A stretch of 55,591 nucleotides of DNA, taken from contig JBGCGJ010000045.1 of NCBI GenBank assembly GCA_045110675.1, positions 1-55,591 on the forward strand, given 5' to 3'. This document shows positions 17,368 through 25,858 of the stretch, piece by piece. Both the position numbers and the translations under genes were made by a program. The DNA is from JBALVT01 sp045110675 (lineage in GTDB: Bacteria > Pseudomonadota > Gammaproteobacteria > Pseudomonadales > Halieaceae). Within the stretch, counting starts at the first letter, position 1. Every line of letters begins with the position of its first letter. The notes below the pieces were generated by a model. That model made no database searches, had not been told where the DNA came from, and was given only the letters and a program-made list of their open reading frames with translations.

Positions 17368-18191
17368 GCGCCGCCGATAATAGCTTTGCGGGTAAAGTCG
17401 TCGTCATCACTGGAGCCTCCGCCGGCGTTGGTGCCGCCTGCGCTAGAGAGTTTGCCCGCCTCGGGTCAAACCTGGTGTTGGTTGCTCGCGGCGAACAGGC
17501 TCTCGAGGCGATAGCGACAGAGTTAGCAGAACAAACGGAGGTGCTTAGCGTCGCCATGGATGTTGCAGACAATGAAGCCTGCACGGCACTTTTAGCTAAG
17601 GCCAAGGAAAGATTCGGCAATATCCATGTTCTGGTTAATAACGCTGGGTTACACACCCGCGGCGATGTCGCAAAGGTTGGACCGCTAGATATCGCCAACA
17701 TGGTCGATGTCAATTTGCGCGCACCGCTGTTGCTCACTGCAGCTGCGATTCCCTACTTCGAACAAGCGGGCGAAGGGGCCATTGTAATGGTGGGATCTCT
17801 GGCCGGGCGTGCCCCCATGCAAAGCGCCGCGACTTATGCTGCCACGAAAGCTGGATTACGAGCATTCACCTATGGCTTGGCCGATGAACTGCGTGGCAGC
17901 AAGGTCAATATAGGCGTTGTTTCTCCCGGCCCCATCGATACCGGGTTTATCATGGATGAAATAGATGAAGTCGAGGATATTGTTTTTTCACAACCCATGA
18001 GCAGCGCCCGGGAAGTCGCAGAGGCAATAGTACAAATCGCCAACGGCGAAGAGATCGAAATCTGTATGCCGGCAAAAAGTGCAAAGGCCACTTCCCTGCT
18101 GTATCTGTTTCCGGCCTTTAGGCGATGGCTGCGGCCGCGACTGAGCGCAGCGGGTCGAAAAAATAAGGAAAAATATCGGCAGTCTGCATGA
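17364..18191 (+). CDS. Short-chain dehydrogenase/reductase
   Basis: A 275-residue classical SDR. The cofactor motif TGASAGVG is at residues 16-23, followed by VNNAG and the catalytic YAATK with Ser in VGSLAG. The motif pattern fits NADP-preferring SDRs, but the cofactor is not proven. The ATG at 17364 overlaps the carotenoid oxygenase stop (ATGA), a sign of translational coupling, so it may reduce or oxidise an aldehyde made by that enzyme. The C terminus is basic (WLRPRLSAAGRKNKEK). Confidence 0.87.
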   Translation: MSAADNSFAGKVVVITGASAGVGAACAREFARLGSNLVLVARGEQALEAIATELAEQTEVLSVAMDVADNEACTALLAKAKERFGNIHVLVNNAGLHTRGDVAKVGPLDIANMVDVNLRAPLLLTAAAIPYFEQAGEGAIVMVGSLAGRAPMQSAATYAATKAGLRAFTYGLADELRGSKVNIGVVSPGPIDTGFIMDEIDEVEDIVFSQPMSSAREVAEAIVQIANGEEIEICMPAKSAKATSLLYLFPAFRRWLRPRLSAAGRKNKEKYRQSA

Positions 18192-18218
18192 ATCATAATA
18201 AAGACGAACCATCCGAGC

Positions 18219-18848
18219 ATGTACAACGGCGAAAAACTCAATAGCATCAGCCACCTGGTAGGCGCTGTGTTCGCGCTAATCGGTCTGGGTGCGCTCCTGA
18301 CCGTGGGCTTCCAATCGGGCGATGTGAGGTTAGCAGCCAGCTTCACCATTTTTGGGTTGACCCTGGTTCTGCTCTACACCATGTCGACGCTCTACCACAG
18401 TTTTCAGCCTCCGCAACTGAAGCAACTGTTTAAACTATTTGATCACATTTCTATTTACTTGCTGATAGCGGGCAGCTACACACCTTATATGCTGGTTAGC
18501 CTCAAAGAGGGTAGCGGTCCAACCATCATGACAATAGTATGGTTGCTGGCTGGCCTGGGTACTCTGAGTGAAATATTTTTATCGGGTAAAGCGGTAAAAA
18601 TTGGTCAGGTGCTTATCTATTTAGGAATGGGCTGGGCTTGCGCATTCGACCTGGAAGGATTGCGGGGCGCTCTGTCCGAACCGGGGTACTTCTGGCTGAC
18701 TGCAGGGGGTATTGCCTATACCGCTGGTGTCGTTTTCTATGTATTGGACAAAATGAATCGTCTACAGCATGCCCATGGCATTTGGCACTTTTTTGTACTG
18801 GCCGGGTCCGGGTGTCATTTCGTCTCGATTATTGGCTATGTGAGATAA
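18219..18848 (+). CDS. Hemolysin III / TrhA family membrane protein
   Basis: A 209-residue membrane protein with seven hydrophobic helices in the hemolysin III (YqfA/TrhA, PAQR-like) family. Conserved features are GEKLNSISHLVGA in helix 1, STLYHSF with the His of the first metal-type motif, and HAHGIWHFFVLAGSGCHF near the end. PAQR relatives bind a metal with such His and Asp residues and may be hydrolases or regulators of membrane fluidity. It follows the SDR by 27 bp and may be in the same transcript. The name hemolysin is historical. Confidence 0.85.
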   Translation: MYNGEKLNSISHLVGAVFALIGLGALLTVGFQSGDVRLAASFTIFGLTLVLLYTMSTLYHSFQPPQLKQLFKLFDHISIYLLIAGSYTPYMLVSLKEGSGPTIMTIVWLLAGLGTLSEIFLSGKAVKIGQVLIYLGMGWACAFDLEGLRGALSEPGYFWLTAGGIAYTAGVVFYVLDKMNRLQHAHGIWHFFVLAGSGCHFVSIIGYVR

Positions 18849-18930
18849 CGCTCTCATCCGAAAATTAGATCGCTATCATCCAATATTTTCATTATACAGA
18901 AGGTAGTTAAGAAGCTAAGCTTACTCACAT

Positions 18931-18970
18931 CCCCACCTCTAGGTGGGGAGCGAGGGTGGGCAAGCCACCC
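18931..18970 (+). promoter_or_regulatory. Tandem GC-rich hairpins in the rubrerythrin leader
   Basis: Two adjacent inverted repeats: CCCCACC / GGTGGGG (18931-18948, loop TCTA) and GGGTGG / CCACCC (18954-18970, loop GCAAG). The four arms can also pair in alternative ways, since GGTGGG recurs. They lie 35 bp upstream of the rubrerythrin ATG, downstream of the hemolysin III-like gene. No T-run follows, so a simple terminator is unlikely. Confidence 0.5.
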
Positions 18971-19005
18971 ATACTTAGAGAGTTTTATGTAACCGGAGAG
19001 TAGAC

Positions 19006-19425
19006 ATGTCGCTAAAAGACAGCCAAACCGAACAAAATTTGAAAGACGCCTTTGCAGGTGAGTCCCAGGCAAACCGCCGCTACCTTTACTTCGCTGCCAA
19101 AGCGGATGTTGAAGGCTACAACGACGTTGCCGCGGTCTTCCGTTCAACTGCAGAAGGTGAGACTGGCCACGCCCACGGCCACCTGGAATACCTCGAAGAG
19201 ACAGGCGATCCCGCCACCGGCCTGCCAATTGGCGGCACTTCAGACAACCTGAAGGCAGCTATCGCCGGCGAAACTCACGAGTACACAGACATGTATCCAG
19301 GTATGGCGAAAACAGCACGTGACGAAGGCTTCGACGAGATAGCCGACTGGATGGAAACATTGGCCAAGGCAGAACGCAGCCACGCCAACCGCTTCCAAAA
19401 AGCGCTGGACAATCTGGACGACTAG
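19006..19425 (+). CDS. Rubrerythrin-family diiron protein without rubredoxin domain
   Basis: A 139-residue ferritin-like protein with the rubrerythrin diiron ligands: Glu in AGESQANRRY, ExxH in EGETGHAHGH, Glu in AGETHEYTDM, and ExxH in KAERSHANRF. The C-terminal rubredoxin domain of classical rubrerythrin is absent. Such proteins reduce peroxide or sense iron and oxygen in the cytoplasm. It is the first of three codirectional genes, followed after 69 bp by an Fe-S protein and then DUF3501. The Fe-S protein may be the electron donor that replaces the missing rubredoxin, but that is inference. Confidence 0.9.
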   Translation: MSLKDSQTEQNLKDAFAGESQANRRYLYFAAKADVEGYNDVAAVFRSTAEGETGHAHGHLEYLEETGDPATGLPIGGTSDNLKAAIAGETHEYTDMYPGMAKTARDEGFDEIADWMETLAKAERSHANRFQKALDNLDD

Positions 19426-19494
19426 AGTCCCAATAGGCGGAGCTGTTCTCGCGGCCCGCCTCGTTTCTCCCCATACCACCTACAGGACACTATT

Positions 19495-20817
19495 GTGAGA
19501 GAAGGCAGCCTTGAAGCGCCTACACGGCACCCGATCGAATGGAAATCAGAGCAATACTGGGACAAGGACGATCTCAACGCGGAGTTGGAACGCGTCTACG
19601 ATATCTGCCACGGCTGTCGACGTTGCGTCAGCCTGTGTGACTCCTTTCCAACACTTTTCGACCTGGTAGATGAGTCGGAAACCCTGGAAGTAGATGGCAT
19701 TGCCAAAGAAGATTACATAAAAGTCGTCGATCAATGCTACCTGTGCGACTTGTGCTACATGACTAAATGTCCCTATGTGCCGCCTCACGAGTGGAATGTA
19801 GATTTCCCCCACTTAATGCTCCGCGCCAAGGCGGTAAAGTTTAAGGAAGAAGGCGCAAAGCTGCGTGACAAAGTGCTCACCAGTACAGACACCGTGTTCG
19901 CGATGGCATCCATACCGCTGGTCGATGTGACTGTTAACGCGATGAACAAAAACGAAACCTTCCGCAACGTTCTGGATTCAGGTTTCGGCATTCACAAAGA
20001 GGCGCCTATACCCGAGTTCCATAGCAACACGCTGAGGAAACGCGCAAAACCGATGATCCGCGAGGTCCAAGCCGAAGCCGTGGGCGAGACCACCGGCAAA
20101 GTCGCCCTGTATGCGACCTGCTACGGAAATTACAACAGCCCCGCTCTGGCAGAAGACTTTCTGAAGGTCTATCAGCACAACGACATCCATATTGATATTG
20201 TGCCCAAAGAGAAGTGCTGCGGTATGCCAAAACTGGAGCTGGGCGATCTGGACAGTGTCGAGGCACTCAAGGAAGCCAACATACCGGTACTCGCCGCGCT
20301 GGTTGACCAAGGTTACGATCTCATCGCTCCCATACCCTCGTGTGTTCTGATGTACAAGCAAGAGTTACCGCTGCTCTACCCGGACGACGCGGACGTTTTG
20401 AAGGTGCAACAAGCATTTTATGACCCCTTCGAATATCTGTGGTTACGGCATAAAGGTGACAAGTTCAAGACATCGTTTCCGCAGGCACTAGGCAATATCT
20501 CCTACCAGGTTGCGTGTCATCTGAGAGTACAGAATATTGGCAACAAAACCCGAGATATTCTCAATTTAGTGCAGGAGACAGATGTGACCGCCATCGAGCG
20601 CTGCTCCGGCCACGACGGCACTTATGCGGTAAAAACAGAGACACACGACAAGTCCGTCAAAATTGCCCGACCCGTGGTTCGCAAAGTCGATCAACAGGAA
20701 CCGGACTTTTTTTCCAGTGACTGCCCGATGGCGGCCACACACATCGCAAATTTGTCCGACAAAGTAGATCAGGCCACACATCCCATGACGCTGCTGCGCA
20801 TGGCCTACGGCTTGTAG
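19495..20817 (+). CDS. Fe-S protein with heterodisulfide-reductase-like CCG domain (GlpC-like)
   Basis: A 440-residue protein with two 4Fe-4S ferredoxin-type motifs: C38-x2-C41-x2-C44-x3-C48 and C81-x2-C84-x2-C87-x4-C92, each ending near Pro. The C-terminal part has one CCG block (EKCCGMPKLELG) and a second that is degenerate (ERCSGHDG), as in the GlpC / HdrB-type cysteine-rich domain family. No membrane helix. The start is a GTG at 19495 after AGGAC. It lies between rubrerythrin and DUF3501, and the set recurs in proteobacteria, so electron transfer to the diiron protein in peroxide defence is likely. Confidence 0.87.
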   Translation: MREGSLEAPTRHPIEWKSEQYWDKDDLNAELERVYDICHGCRRCVSLCDSFPTLFDLVDESETLEVDGIAKEDYIKVVDQCYLCDLCYMTKCPYVPPHEWNVDFPHLMLRAKAVKFKEEGAKLRDKVLTSTDTVFAMASIPLVDVTVNAMNKNETFRNVLDSGFGIHKEAPIPEFHSNTLRKRAKPMIREVQAEAVGETTGKVALYATCYGNYNSPALAEDFLKVYQHNDIHIDIVPKEKCCGMPKLELGDLDSVEALKEANIPVLAALVDQGYDLIAPIPSCVLMYKQELPLLYPDDADVLKVQQAFYDPFEYLWLRHKGDKFKTSFPQALGNISYQVACHLRVQNIGNKTRDILNLVQETDVTAIERCSGHDGTYAVKTETHDKSVKIARPVVRKVDQQEPDFFSSDCPMAATHIANLSDKVDQATHPMTLLRMAYGL

Positions 20818-20837
20818 AGCTAAGCAGGAGACCCCCT

Positions 20838-21440
20838 ATGACAGCACAACTATCCCGATCAGATCTCTGGTCACTGGAAGAATACTCCCAAGAGCGAAAA
20901 GAGTTCCGCGCAAAAGTGATGGCGCACAAGAAGAGCCGCCAATTGGCGCTTGGAGAAAATGCCAGACTGTATTTCGAAGATGCCCTGACAGTGCGATATC
21001 AAATACAGGAAATGTTGCGGATCGAAAAAGTATTTGAGGCCGAAGGCATCAACGAAGAACTCGAGGCCTACAACCCGTTGATTCCCGACGGACACAACTG
21101 GAAAGCGACCTTCATGATCGAGTTTGATGATCCCATCCAACGGGCCGAGCACCTGGCCAATATGATCGGAATCGAGGATAAGGTATGGGTACAGGTCGCC
21201 GGATGCGACAAAGTCTATCCGATTGCCGATGAGGATCTGGAACGTGACAACGAGCACAAAACCTCATCGGTGCACTTTCTCAGATTCGAACTGACACCGA
21301 CGATGATCAACGCTGCCCAAAATAGCGAAGTCATTTATGCCGGTATCGATCACGAGGCCTACCCGATAAGTTCTTTCGAAATTCGCTCGGATATTCGTGA
21401 ATCTCTGTTGAATGACCTGGATCGCATTGCGATCAACTAA
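20838..21440 (+). CDS. DUF3501 family protein
   Basis: A 200-residue soluble protein of the DUF3501 family, with KVMAHKKSRQLALGENARLYFE near the N terminus and MLRIEKVFEAEGINEELEAYNPLIPDG in part visible as a charged helical stretch. The protein has no membrane helix and only one Cys (AGCDK). It begins 20 bp after the Fe-S gene and closes the rubrerythrin unit. Function is unknown; it could be an accessory of the Fe-S/diiron system. The ATG at 20838 has AGGAG about 8 nt upstream. Confidence 0.88.
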   Translation: MTAQLSRSDLWSLEEYSQERKEFRAKVMAHKKSRQLALGENARLYFEDALTVRYQIQEMLRIEKVFEAEGINEELEAYNPLIPDGHNWKATFMIEFDDPIQRAEHLANMIGIEDKVWVQVAGCDKVYPIADEDLERDNEHKTSSVHFLRFELTPTMINAAQNSEVIYAGIDHEAYPISSFEIRSDIRESLLNDLDRIAIN

Positions 21441-21512
21441 CTCCTCTATGGACAACGGCCTTCAGTGGGCCAACCCACAAACTCGAATACGTGCACTATT
21501 CCAAGGGCGAGA

Positions 21513-21619
21513 GTCTGTTTATATAACTTCTTCTCAAGACCGTCAGCCGCAGGACGCGGCTGCCGAGACTCCATGGATGGATTCACGTCGTGTCTTGAGA
21601 AGAAGTTATATAAATAGAC
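21513..21619. repeat. 107-bp element with 28-bp terminal inverted repeats
   Basis: The arms 21513-21540 and 21592-21619 are reverse complements at 27 of 28 positions. The 51-bp centre contains its own hairpin, CAGCCGC / GCGGCTG (21544-21562, loop AGGAC), followed by a CATGGATGGATTCACG stretch. As RNA this would form one long, nested stem-loop. It could be a MITE-like insertion or a strong structured intercistronic element. No clear target-site duplication is visible at the ends. Confidence 0.75.
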
Positions 21620-21734
21620 GGCAACGTGCTCGTTTAAAACTTACAAACGGTGTTTTAAATGAGCTTGGGTGACGCTAAGATGGCCGGTGCTGAAACTCAC
21701 CAAACCGGCGGTTCGCTTCGGCATCCGTATACCC

Positions 21735-21740
21735 TATAAT
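21735..21740 (+). promoter_or_regulatory. Candidate -10 box for prsT
   Basis: A perfect TATAAT lies 37 bp upstream of the prsT ATG. No convincing -35 hexamer sits at the right distance (TTCGCT is nearest), so it may depend on an activator or be chance. Confidence 0.3.
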
Positions 21741-21776
21741 CTGTACATACTGAACCGATCCCGCCGGAATTCAATA

Positions 21777-24584
21777 ATGCTGAAGCTTGTCCAGAGTTTG
21801 TCCCTGCTTCTATTTTGCTCCGCCATACTATTGACCAGCCCAACCGGCAACGCCCAGGAAACCAGCGGCGATTTCTACGAAGATGCCCGCCAGCGTTTCG
21901 ATACCGGAGACGCTCCAGGCGCACTCATTCAGTTGAAGAATGCGCTGCGACTCGACCCACAACACGTACCGTCACTGGTACTCACCGGAGATATCTACCT
22001 GGCAGATAATGATCCGGTGGCAGCAGAAGATGCGTTTTCGGATGCCTTGTTATTGGGCGCCGACAAATCCTATGTGACGCTGAAGTTAGCCCAGGCATAT
22101 CTAGCTCAGGGAAAATATCAAAACTTGTTGCGCGAACTCAAACTGGAGAACTTTGGCGGCTCATCAAGGGTCGAACTGCTCGCCTATCATGGTGAAGCTC
22201 ACGTGCGACTCGGCCAGTTAGAAGAAGCGGAGCGGGTGCTACTCGAAGCGGAGAACCTCGATCCCTCTGCGCAATTACCTCAAATGGCAATCATCACCCT
22301 GCACATTCGCAAAGGAGAATTACTAAAGGCGGAAACAGCAGTGCAACGCCTGCTGGATGCCGGAGCTCAGGACAGTCGCATCTGGAACGCTTACGCTTCC
22401 GTATGGCATGCCCAGGGAAGAAGAAGGGACGCCCTTGAATATTATGGAAAGGCGATAGAGCTCGCCCCGGATAGTATCGATGCGAGAATTGCGCGGATTG
22501 GTCTCCTAGTGGATTTGAATAGAGACAGCGAGACTGCCGAGGACCTCGCTTATCTGAAGGAGCACTCTCCCTATGACCCTCGGGCAGCTTATTTACGCGG
22601 ACTGATATACGACCGTGCCGGCGATACCGCCGCATCTCAAGAGGCCCTTCGTGAGTGCGTTGAAATCTTGGCTTCGATACCCATTGAGGACGTCGGGCGC
22701 GATGCGCAACTTGCCATGCCCGCCGCACTCGCCCACTACGGTCTGGGTGATTTCGAACTGGCTCACAACTATTTGCTGCAGTTTTTCCGTCATCACCCCG
22801 GAAATTTAAGCGCCAGCCGGTTAATGGGTTCTGTACTTATCGCATTGGGTGAAAGTCGCGATGCGGTTAAATTTTTGCGTCCACTAACGCTGATTCACGA
22901 CTCCGATCTCGAGCTGATCAGTCTGTTGGCCGCTGCTTACAACCAGACCGGACAGTACGACAAATCCATTAGTTTGCTGAAAGGACTACAACGTCGAAAT
23001 TTTGTAGATTCCCAATTGGACGCCCGCCTGGCATTAACGCAATTGCAAGCGGGCGAGCAAGCCAAAGCGATCGACGAGTTGGCGACAATCTTTCCCCGAG
23101 AGGGATCGGGCGGCGAAGTGGGTATGGCTTTGAGTTTTGCCTATCTGCAACAGCGGAAATACGACCAAGCAATTGAAGTCGCAAGTACGCTGGTCGCGCG
23201 CGATCCAGATAATGCAGACTATCGAAACTTGCTCGGACTAAGCCATTACATCGCCAACGATTTCGCCGCTGCAGCAACGGTGTTCGAAGAGCTGCTAGAG
23301 GAAAATGCCGGTCTACTTCCCGTGCAAATCAATCTTGTAAGAGTACGTTTGGCCCAAGGGCAATTCGATGTTGCCCGCGATCAGCTGCTGAGCTTGTTGG
23401 AGGAACACCCGGAGAACGGCGCCTTGATGTTGGAACGCGCCCGATTGGAGCGACTGGAAGGAAACCTTATCGAAGCGCGTCGCTGGGGTGAAAATGCGTT
23501 GCGAGCCCAACCCGATGAAATGGAGGGGCGTATATTCGTCACCGAGGTCTACCTGGACCTGGAAGAAATAGACGCAGCTGAAAAGCTGGCGAAAGAAACC
23601 ACCTTGCGAATGGATCAAAGCCCCGAGTCAATGACGATACTGGGGCAGGTTTTGGCGCGTGCGGGCAAGCGTAAAGAAGCCTTGGCAGTCTATACAAAAA
23701 TGTCCAAGCAACAGAGCTTCAACTCCGAAGCCCAGTACAAGATTGCTTTGCTGCAACTCGAACTGCAAGCCTATCGAGAGGCGAGACACAGCCTCTACAA
23801 ATCCCTCGAATCCAACCCGGATAATCTCGAGGCGAACATCGTCTACATTGACTTACATCTGCCTTTGGGTGATTTTGAAAAAGTACTGCGCCTCAGTGAG
23901 GCGGCCATGGAGCGCTTTCCCGACCACCCCAGCTGGCACAACCTCCAAGGTGCCGCTTATCTGCAATTGGGAGACTATGCCAAAGCTGAGGCCGCCTATG
24001 TAGAGGCGATAAAATTAAGCACTGAAAGTCGCTATACCATCGGCTTGTATCGCGCCCTGCTCGCCCAGGATAAACGCAAAGCAGCGGAGAGCGTTCTGCG
24101 AGATGGTCTTCGTGAATCGCCGAAGAATAAAACGCTGAAAGTCGCGCTAACAGAATTTCTATTGGCGGATGGTCGCTGGCAGGACGGGAAAAAATCTTTG
24201 CAGGAATTGCTGTCTCAAGAACCGGCCAATCCGCAGTACCTTAACAATTTGGCGAACGTATTATTCATCCTCGGTGAGGATGGTGCTTTGGAACTAGCAC
24301 AGCGTGCCCAAACAGCTGATCCCTCGGACCCAATGATAAACGACACGCTCGGTTGGCTGTTGGTGAATGAGGGTAAACCCCAGGAAGCGCTAAAGTATCT
24401 GCGCGAAGCTACAACGCGAAGTGCGAACAATTCGGAATTGCGCTACCACCTGGCAGTAGCACTGGAGAAGCTGGGACGGGGTATTGAAGCGAGAAAGGAG
24501 TTAGATGCTGCGCTATCTGGCGCTGGAAACGCTCGCTGGAAAGCTGATGCCGTAGCTTTACAAGGACGACTGCAAAAGCAGTAA
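21777..24584 (+). CDS. prsT: PEP-CTERM system TPR-repeat protein PrsT
   Basis: A 935-residue exported protein made almost wholly of tetratricopeptide repeats (patterns such as GDAPGALIQLKNALRLDP and LGDYAKAEAAYVEAIKL) after an N-terminal signal peptide ending GNA-Q. Size and opening fit PrsT, which accompanies exosortase/PEP-CTERM and exopolysaccharide systems. I start at the ATG at 21777 because it begins the signal peptide; the frame is open to 21669. A PEP-CTERM-like protein gene converges on it, 17 bp from its stop. No exosortase, PrsK/PrsR or glycan genes are in the window, so the rest of the system must lie elsewhere. Confidence 0.85.
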   Translation: MLKLVQSLSLLLFCSAILLTSPTGNAQETSGDFYEDARQRFDTGDAPGALIQLKNALRLDPQHVPSLVLTGDIYLADNDPVAAEDAFSDALLLGADKSYVTLKLAQAYLAQGKYQNLLRELKLENFGGSSRVELLAYHGEAHVRLGQLEEAERVLLEAENLDPSAQLPQMAIITLHIRKGELLKAETAVQRLLDAGAQDSRIWNAYASVWHAQGRRRDALEYYGKAIELAPDSIDARIARIGLLVDLNRDSETAEDLAYLKEHSPYDPRAAYLRGLIYDRAGDTAASQEALRECVEILASIPIEDVGRDAQLAMPAALAHYGLGDFELAHNYLLQFFRHHPGNLSASRLMGSVLIALGESRDAVKFLRPLTLIHDSDLELISLLAAAYNQTGQYDKSISLLKGLQRRNFVDSQLDARLALTQLQAGEQAKAIDELATIFPREGSGGEVGMALSFAYLQQRKYDQAIEVASTLVARDPDNADYRNLLGLSHYIANDFAAAATVFEELLEENAGLLPVQINLVRVRLAQGQFDVARDQLLSLLEEHPENGALMLERARLERLEGNLIEARRWGENALRAQPDEMEGRIFVTEVYLDLEEIDAAEKLAKETTLRMDQSPESMTILGQVLARAGKRKEALAVYTKMSKQQSFNSEAQYKIALLQLELQAYREARHSLYKSLESNPDNLEANIVYIDLHLPLGDFEKVLRLSEAAMERFPDHPSWHNLQGAAYLQLGDYAKAEAAYVEAIKLSTESRYTIGLYRALLAQDKRKAAESVLRDGLRESPKNKTLKVALTEFLLADGRWQDGKKSLQELLSQEPANPQYLNNLANVLFILGEDGALELAQRAQTADPSDPMINDTLGWLLVNEGKPQEALKYLREATTRSANNSELRYHLAVALEKLGRGIEARKELDAALSGAGNARWKADAVALQGRLQKQ

Positions 24585-24590
24585 AGCAAA

Positions 24591-24616
24591 ACACCGGAGG
24601 ATTATGCCTCCAGTGT
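24591..24616 (-). terminator. Possible terminator of the XDP1-like gene
   Basis: An imperfect hairpin, ACAC-C-GGAGG / CCTCC-A-GTGT with loop ATTATG, spans the stop codon of the minus-strand gene. Read on the minus strand it is followed by a T-rich run (TTTTGCTTTACTGCTTTT). The overlap with coding sequence makes it uncertain. Confidence 0.35.
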
Positions 24617-25462
24617 TGCCGAAGTAGATCTCTTGCGTCTTAAAAACCCCAGTGCGGCCATGGCGATGACTAGCAGCGGTGCGGTAGAGGGTGTTGATAC
24701 AGCCGCGACGGCTGTGCCGGTTATAGTTTTAACCGCAATATAGTCATTGCCAATATAATTTGAATGATTCCAGAAAGAACCGTTAAGGACCGCGACCAGC
24801 CAGTGGCTTGATTGGACTTTTCCAGCGTTCAAATTTGAGGTCTCGTAGTTGTTGTTCGCGTCATCGGACGCAGTGATGTCCGTTCCCCAACTAGAGTTAG
24901 GCTCATGGTAAGTGTTGTTACTGACCAGCTGCCAGCCATTACTGGTTAAGTCATCGTACGAACGATTACTTAAGTCTCCGGGATTGGCGGGTGCTACTCC
25001 CTGCCCTGTGTAGGCCAACAGTGAGAAGTCTGCATCGCGATGCCAACCTTGTGTGACGCTCTCGATCACTACATCGATCGGACTACCACCGGAGCTAAAA
25101 GAATACAGTATGGATTCCAGCTTACCTTGGTTATCGGCCGCCAAATTGGAATTTGCAAACTCACGACCTTCACCCTGTGCACTGACACCGATACCGTCGT
25201 AGCGACCCAGGGTCGCCTGCTCCAGCTTGGACGCGGTATCGCCTGAACGTGAGGATGCCCAACCGGTCGCTGTTAAGGTGACAAGTTGACCGGCTTGTGC
25301 ATCACTGCTCTGACATTTGTTGCCGACAGAGGCAGCTTCACAGCTGCCCTGAGTGGAGTTTCTGTCAATGGTCCAGCTAAAGCTTGCCTGCGCCGGAAGT
25401 GCTATCAAAGCGCCGGCGAGGCCGAAGGTTGCGAGCAAACTTGCTTTGGTCAAATTTTTCAT
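24602..25462 (-). CDS. Exosortase-dependent (XDP1-like, PEP-CTERM) surface protein
   Basis: A 286-residue exported protein with a signal peptide (residues 1-26, ending AQA-S). The C terminus has a PEP-CTERM-like tail: a short Pro motif (STPSTAPLL), a hydrophobic helix and RRKR, the sorting signal cut by exosortases. The PEP core is changed to TPS. The body resembles the XDP1 family: ATGWASS, DGIGVSAQGEG, QGWHRDADFSLLAYTG, NGWQLVSN and SHWLVAVLNG. I start at the ATG at 25462, where the signal peptide begins; the frame opens at 25501. It converges with prsT. It is probably surface-attached or released. Confidence 0.8.
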   Translation of the reverse strand: MKNLTKASLLATFGLAGALIALPAQASFSWTIDRNSTQGSCEAASVGNKCQSSDAQAGQLVTLTATGWASSRSGDTASKLEQATLGRYDGIGVSAQGEGREFANSNLAADNQGKLESILYSFSSGGSPIDVVIESVTQGWHRDADFSLLAYTGQGVAPANPGDLSNRSYDDLTSNGWQLVSNNTYHEPNSSWGTDITASDDANNNYETSNLNAGKVQSSHWLVAVLNGSFWNHSNYIGNDYIAVKTITGTAVAAVSTPSTAPLLVIAMAALGFLRRKRSTSATLEA

Positions 25463-25858
25463 AGTGTATCCACAATTTTCTATCTTCTGTGCGCGACTCA
25501 CTCCAACATTACTTTTCGCCGCATACCCTGTAGTTCGACTGGGAGAAAAATAACTTTATAAAGAAAGAGAGAAAACGAGAGGTAGATCACGTTTGCGGTG
25601 TGTTCCGCGAAGTCATTGAGCTATTTGTTCTACTGCGTGTCCTCCGTCACAGACTGCTAATACTTGCTCTTATGAGACAAGCTTTTCTATGAGACAGAGA
25701 TTGAACTGTCTTCGAGGGAACATAAAGCTTTTTGATGTTTTGCGTGCTGGAAGTATGAAGGAGGTCACAAATAGCCTTGCCGGCTAGGCTAAAGCTGCAC
25801 TCGTTTCGGTTGGGCTATTTGTGCGACAAGCATTTGAAGTGTTGAGAGATCGAAGCAA
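25463..25858. other. Gene-free stretch between the XDP1-like gene and lpxR
   Basis: A 396-bp stretch with no supported gene. It should hold the promoter of the XDP1-like gene (minus strand). I see a direct repeat TATGAGACA at 25671-25679 and 25688-25696 (17 bp apart) and an 11-bp inverted repeat at 25766-25823. Confidence 0.65.
25766..25823. repeat. 11-bp inverted repeat downstream of lpxR
   Basis: CACAAATAGCC (25766-25776) and GGCTATTTGTG (25813-25823) are perfect reverse complements with a 36-bp loop. It starts 36 bp past the lpxR stop on that gene's strand. No T-run follows, so it may be a 3' stabilising stem, a mobile-element remnant or an operator. Confidence 0.5.

Larger units (their letters stand above)
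21441..21776. other. Gene-free stretch between DUF3501 and prsT
   Basis: A 336-bp stretch without a convincing gene. It holds the long inverted-repeat element at 21513-21619 and a candidate promoter -10 box (TATAAT at 21735-21740) upstream of prsT. The open frame running into prsT from 21669 looks non-coding before the ATG at 21777. Confidence 0.7.
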
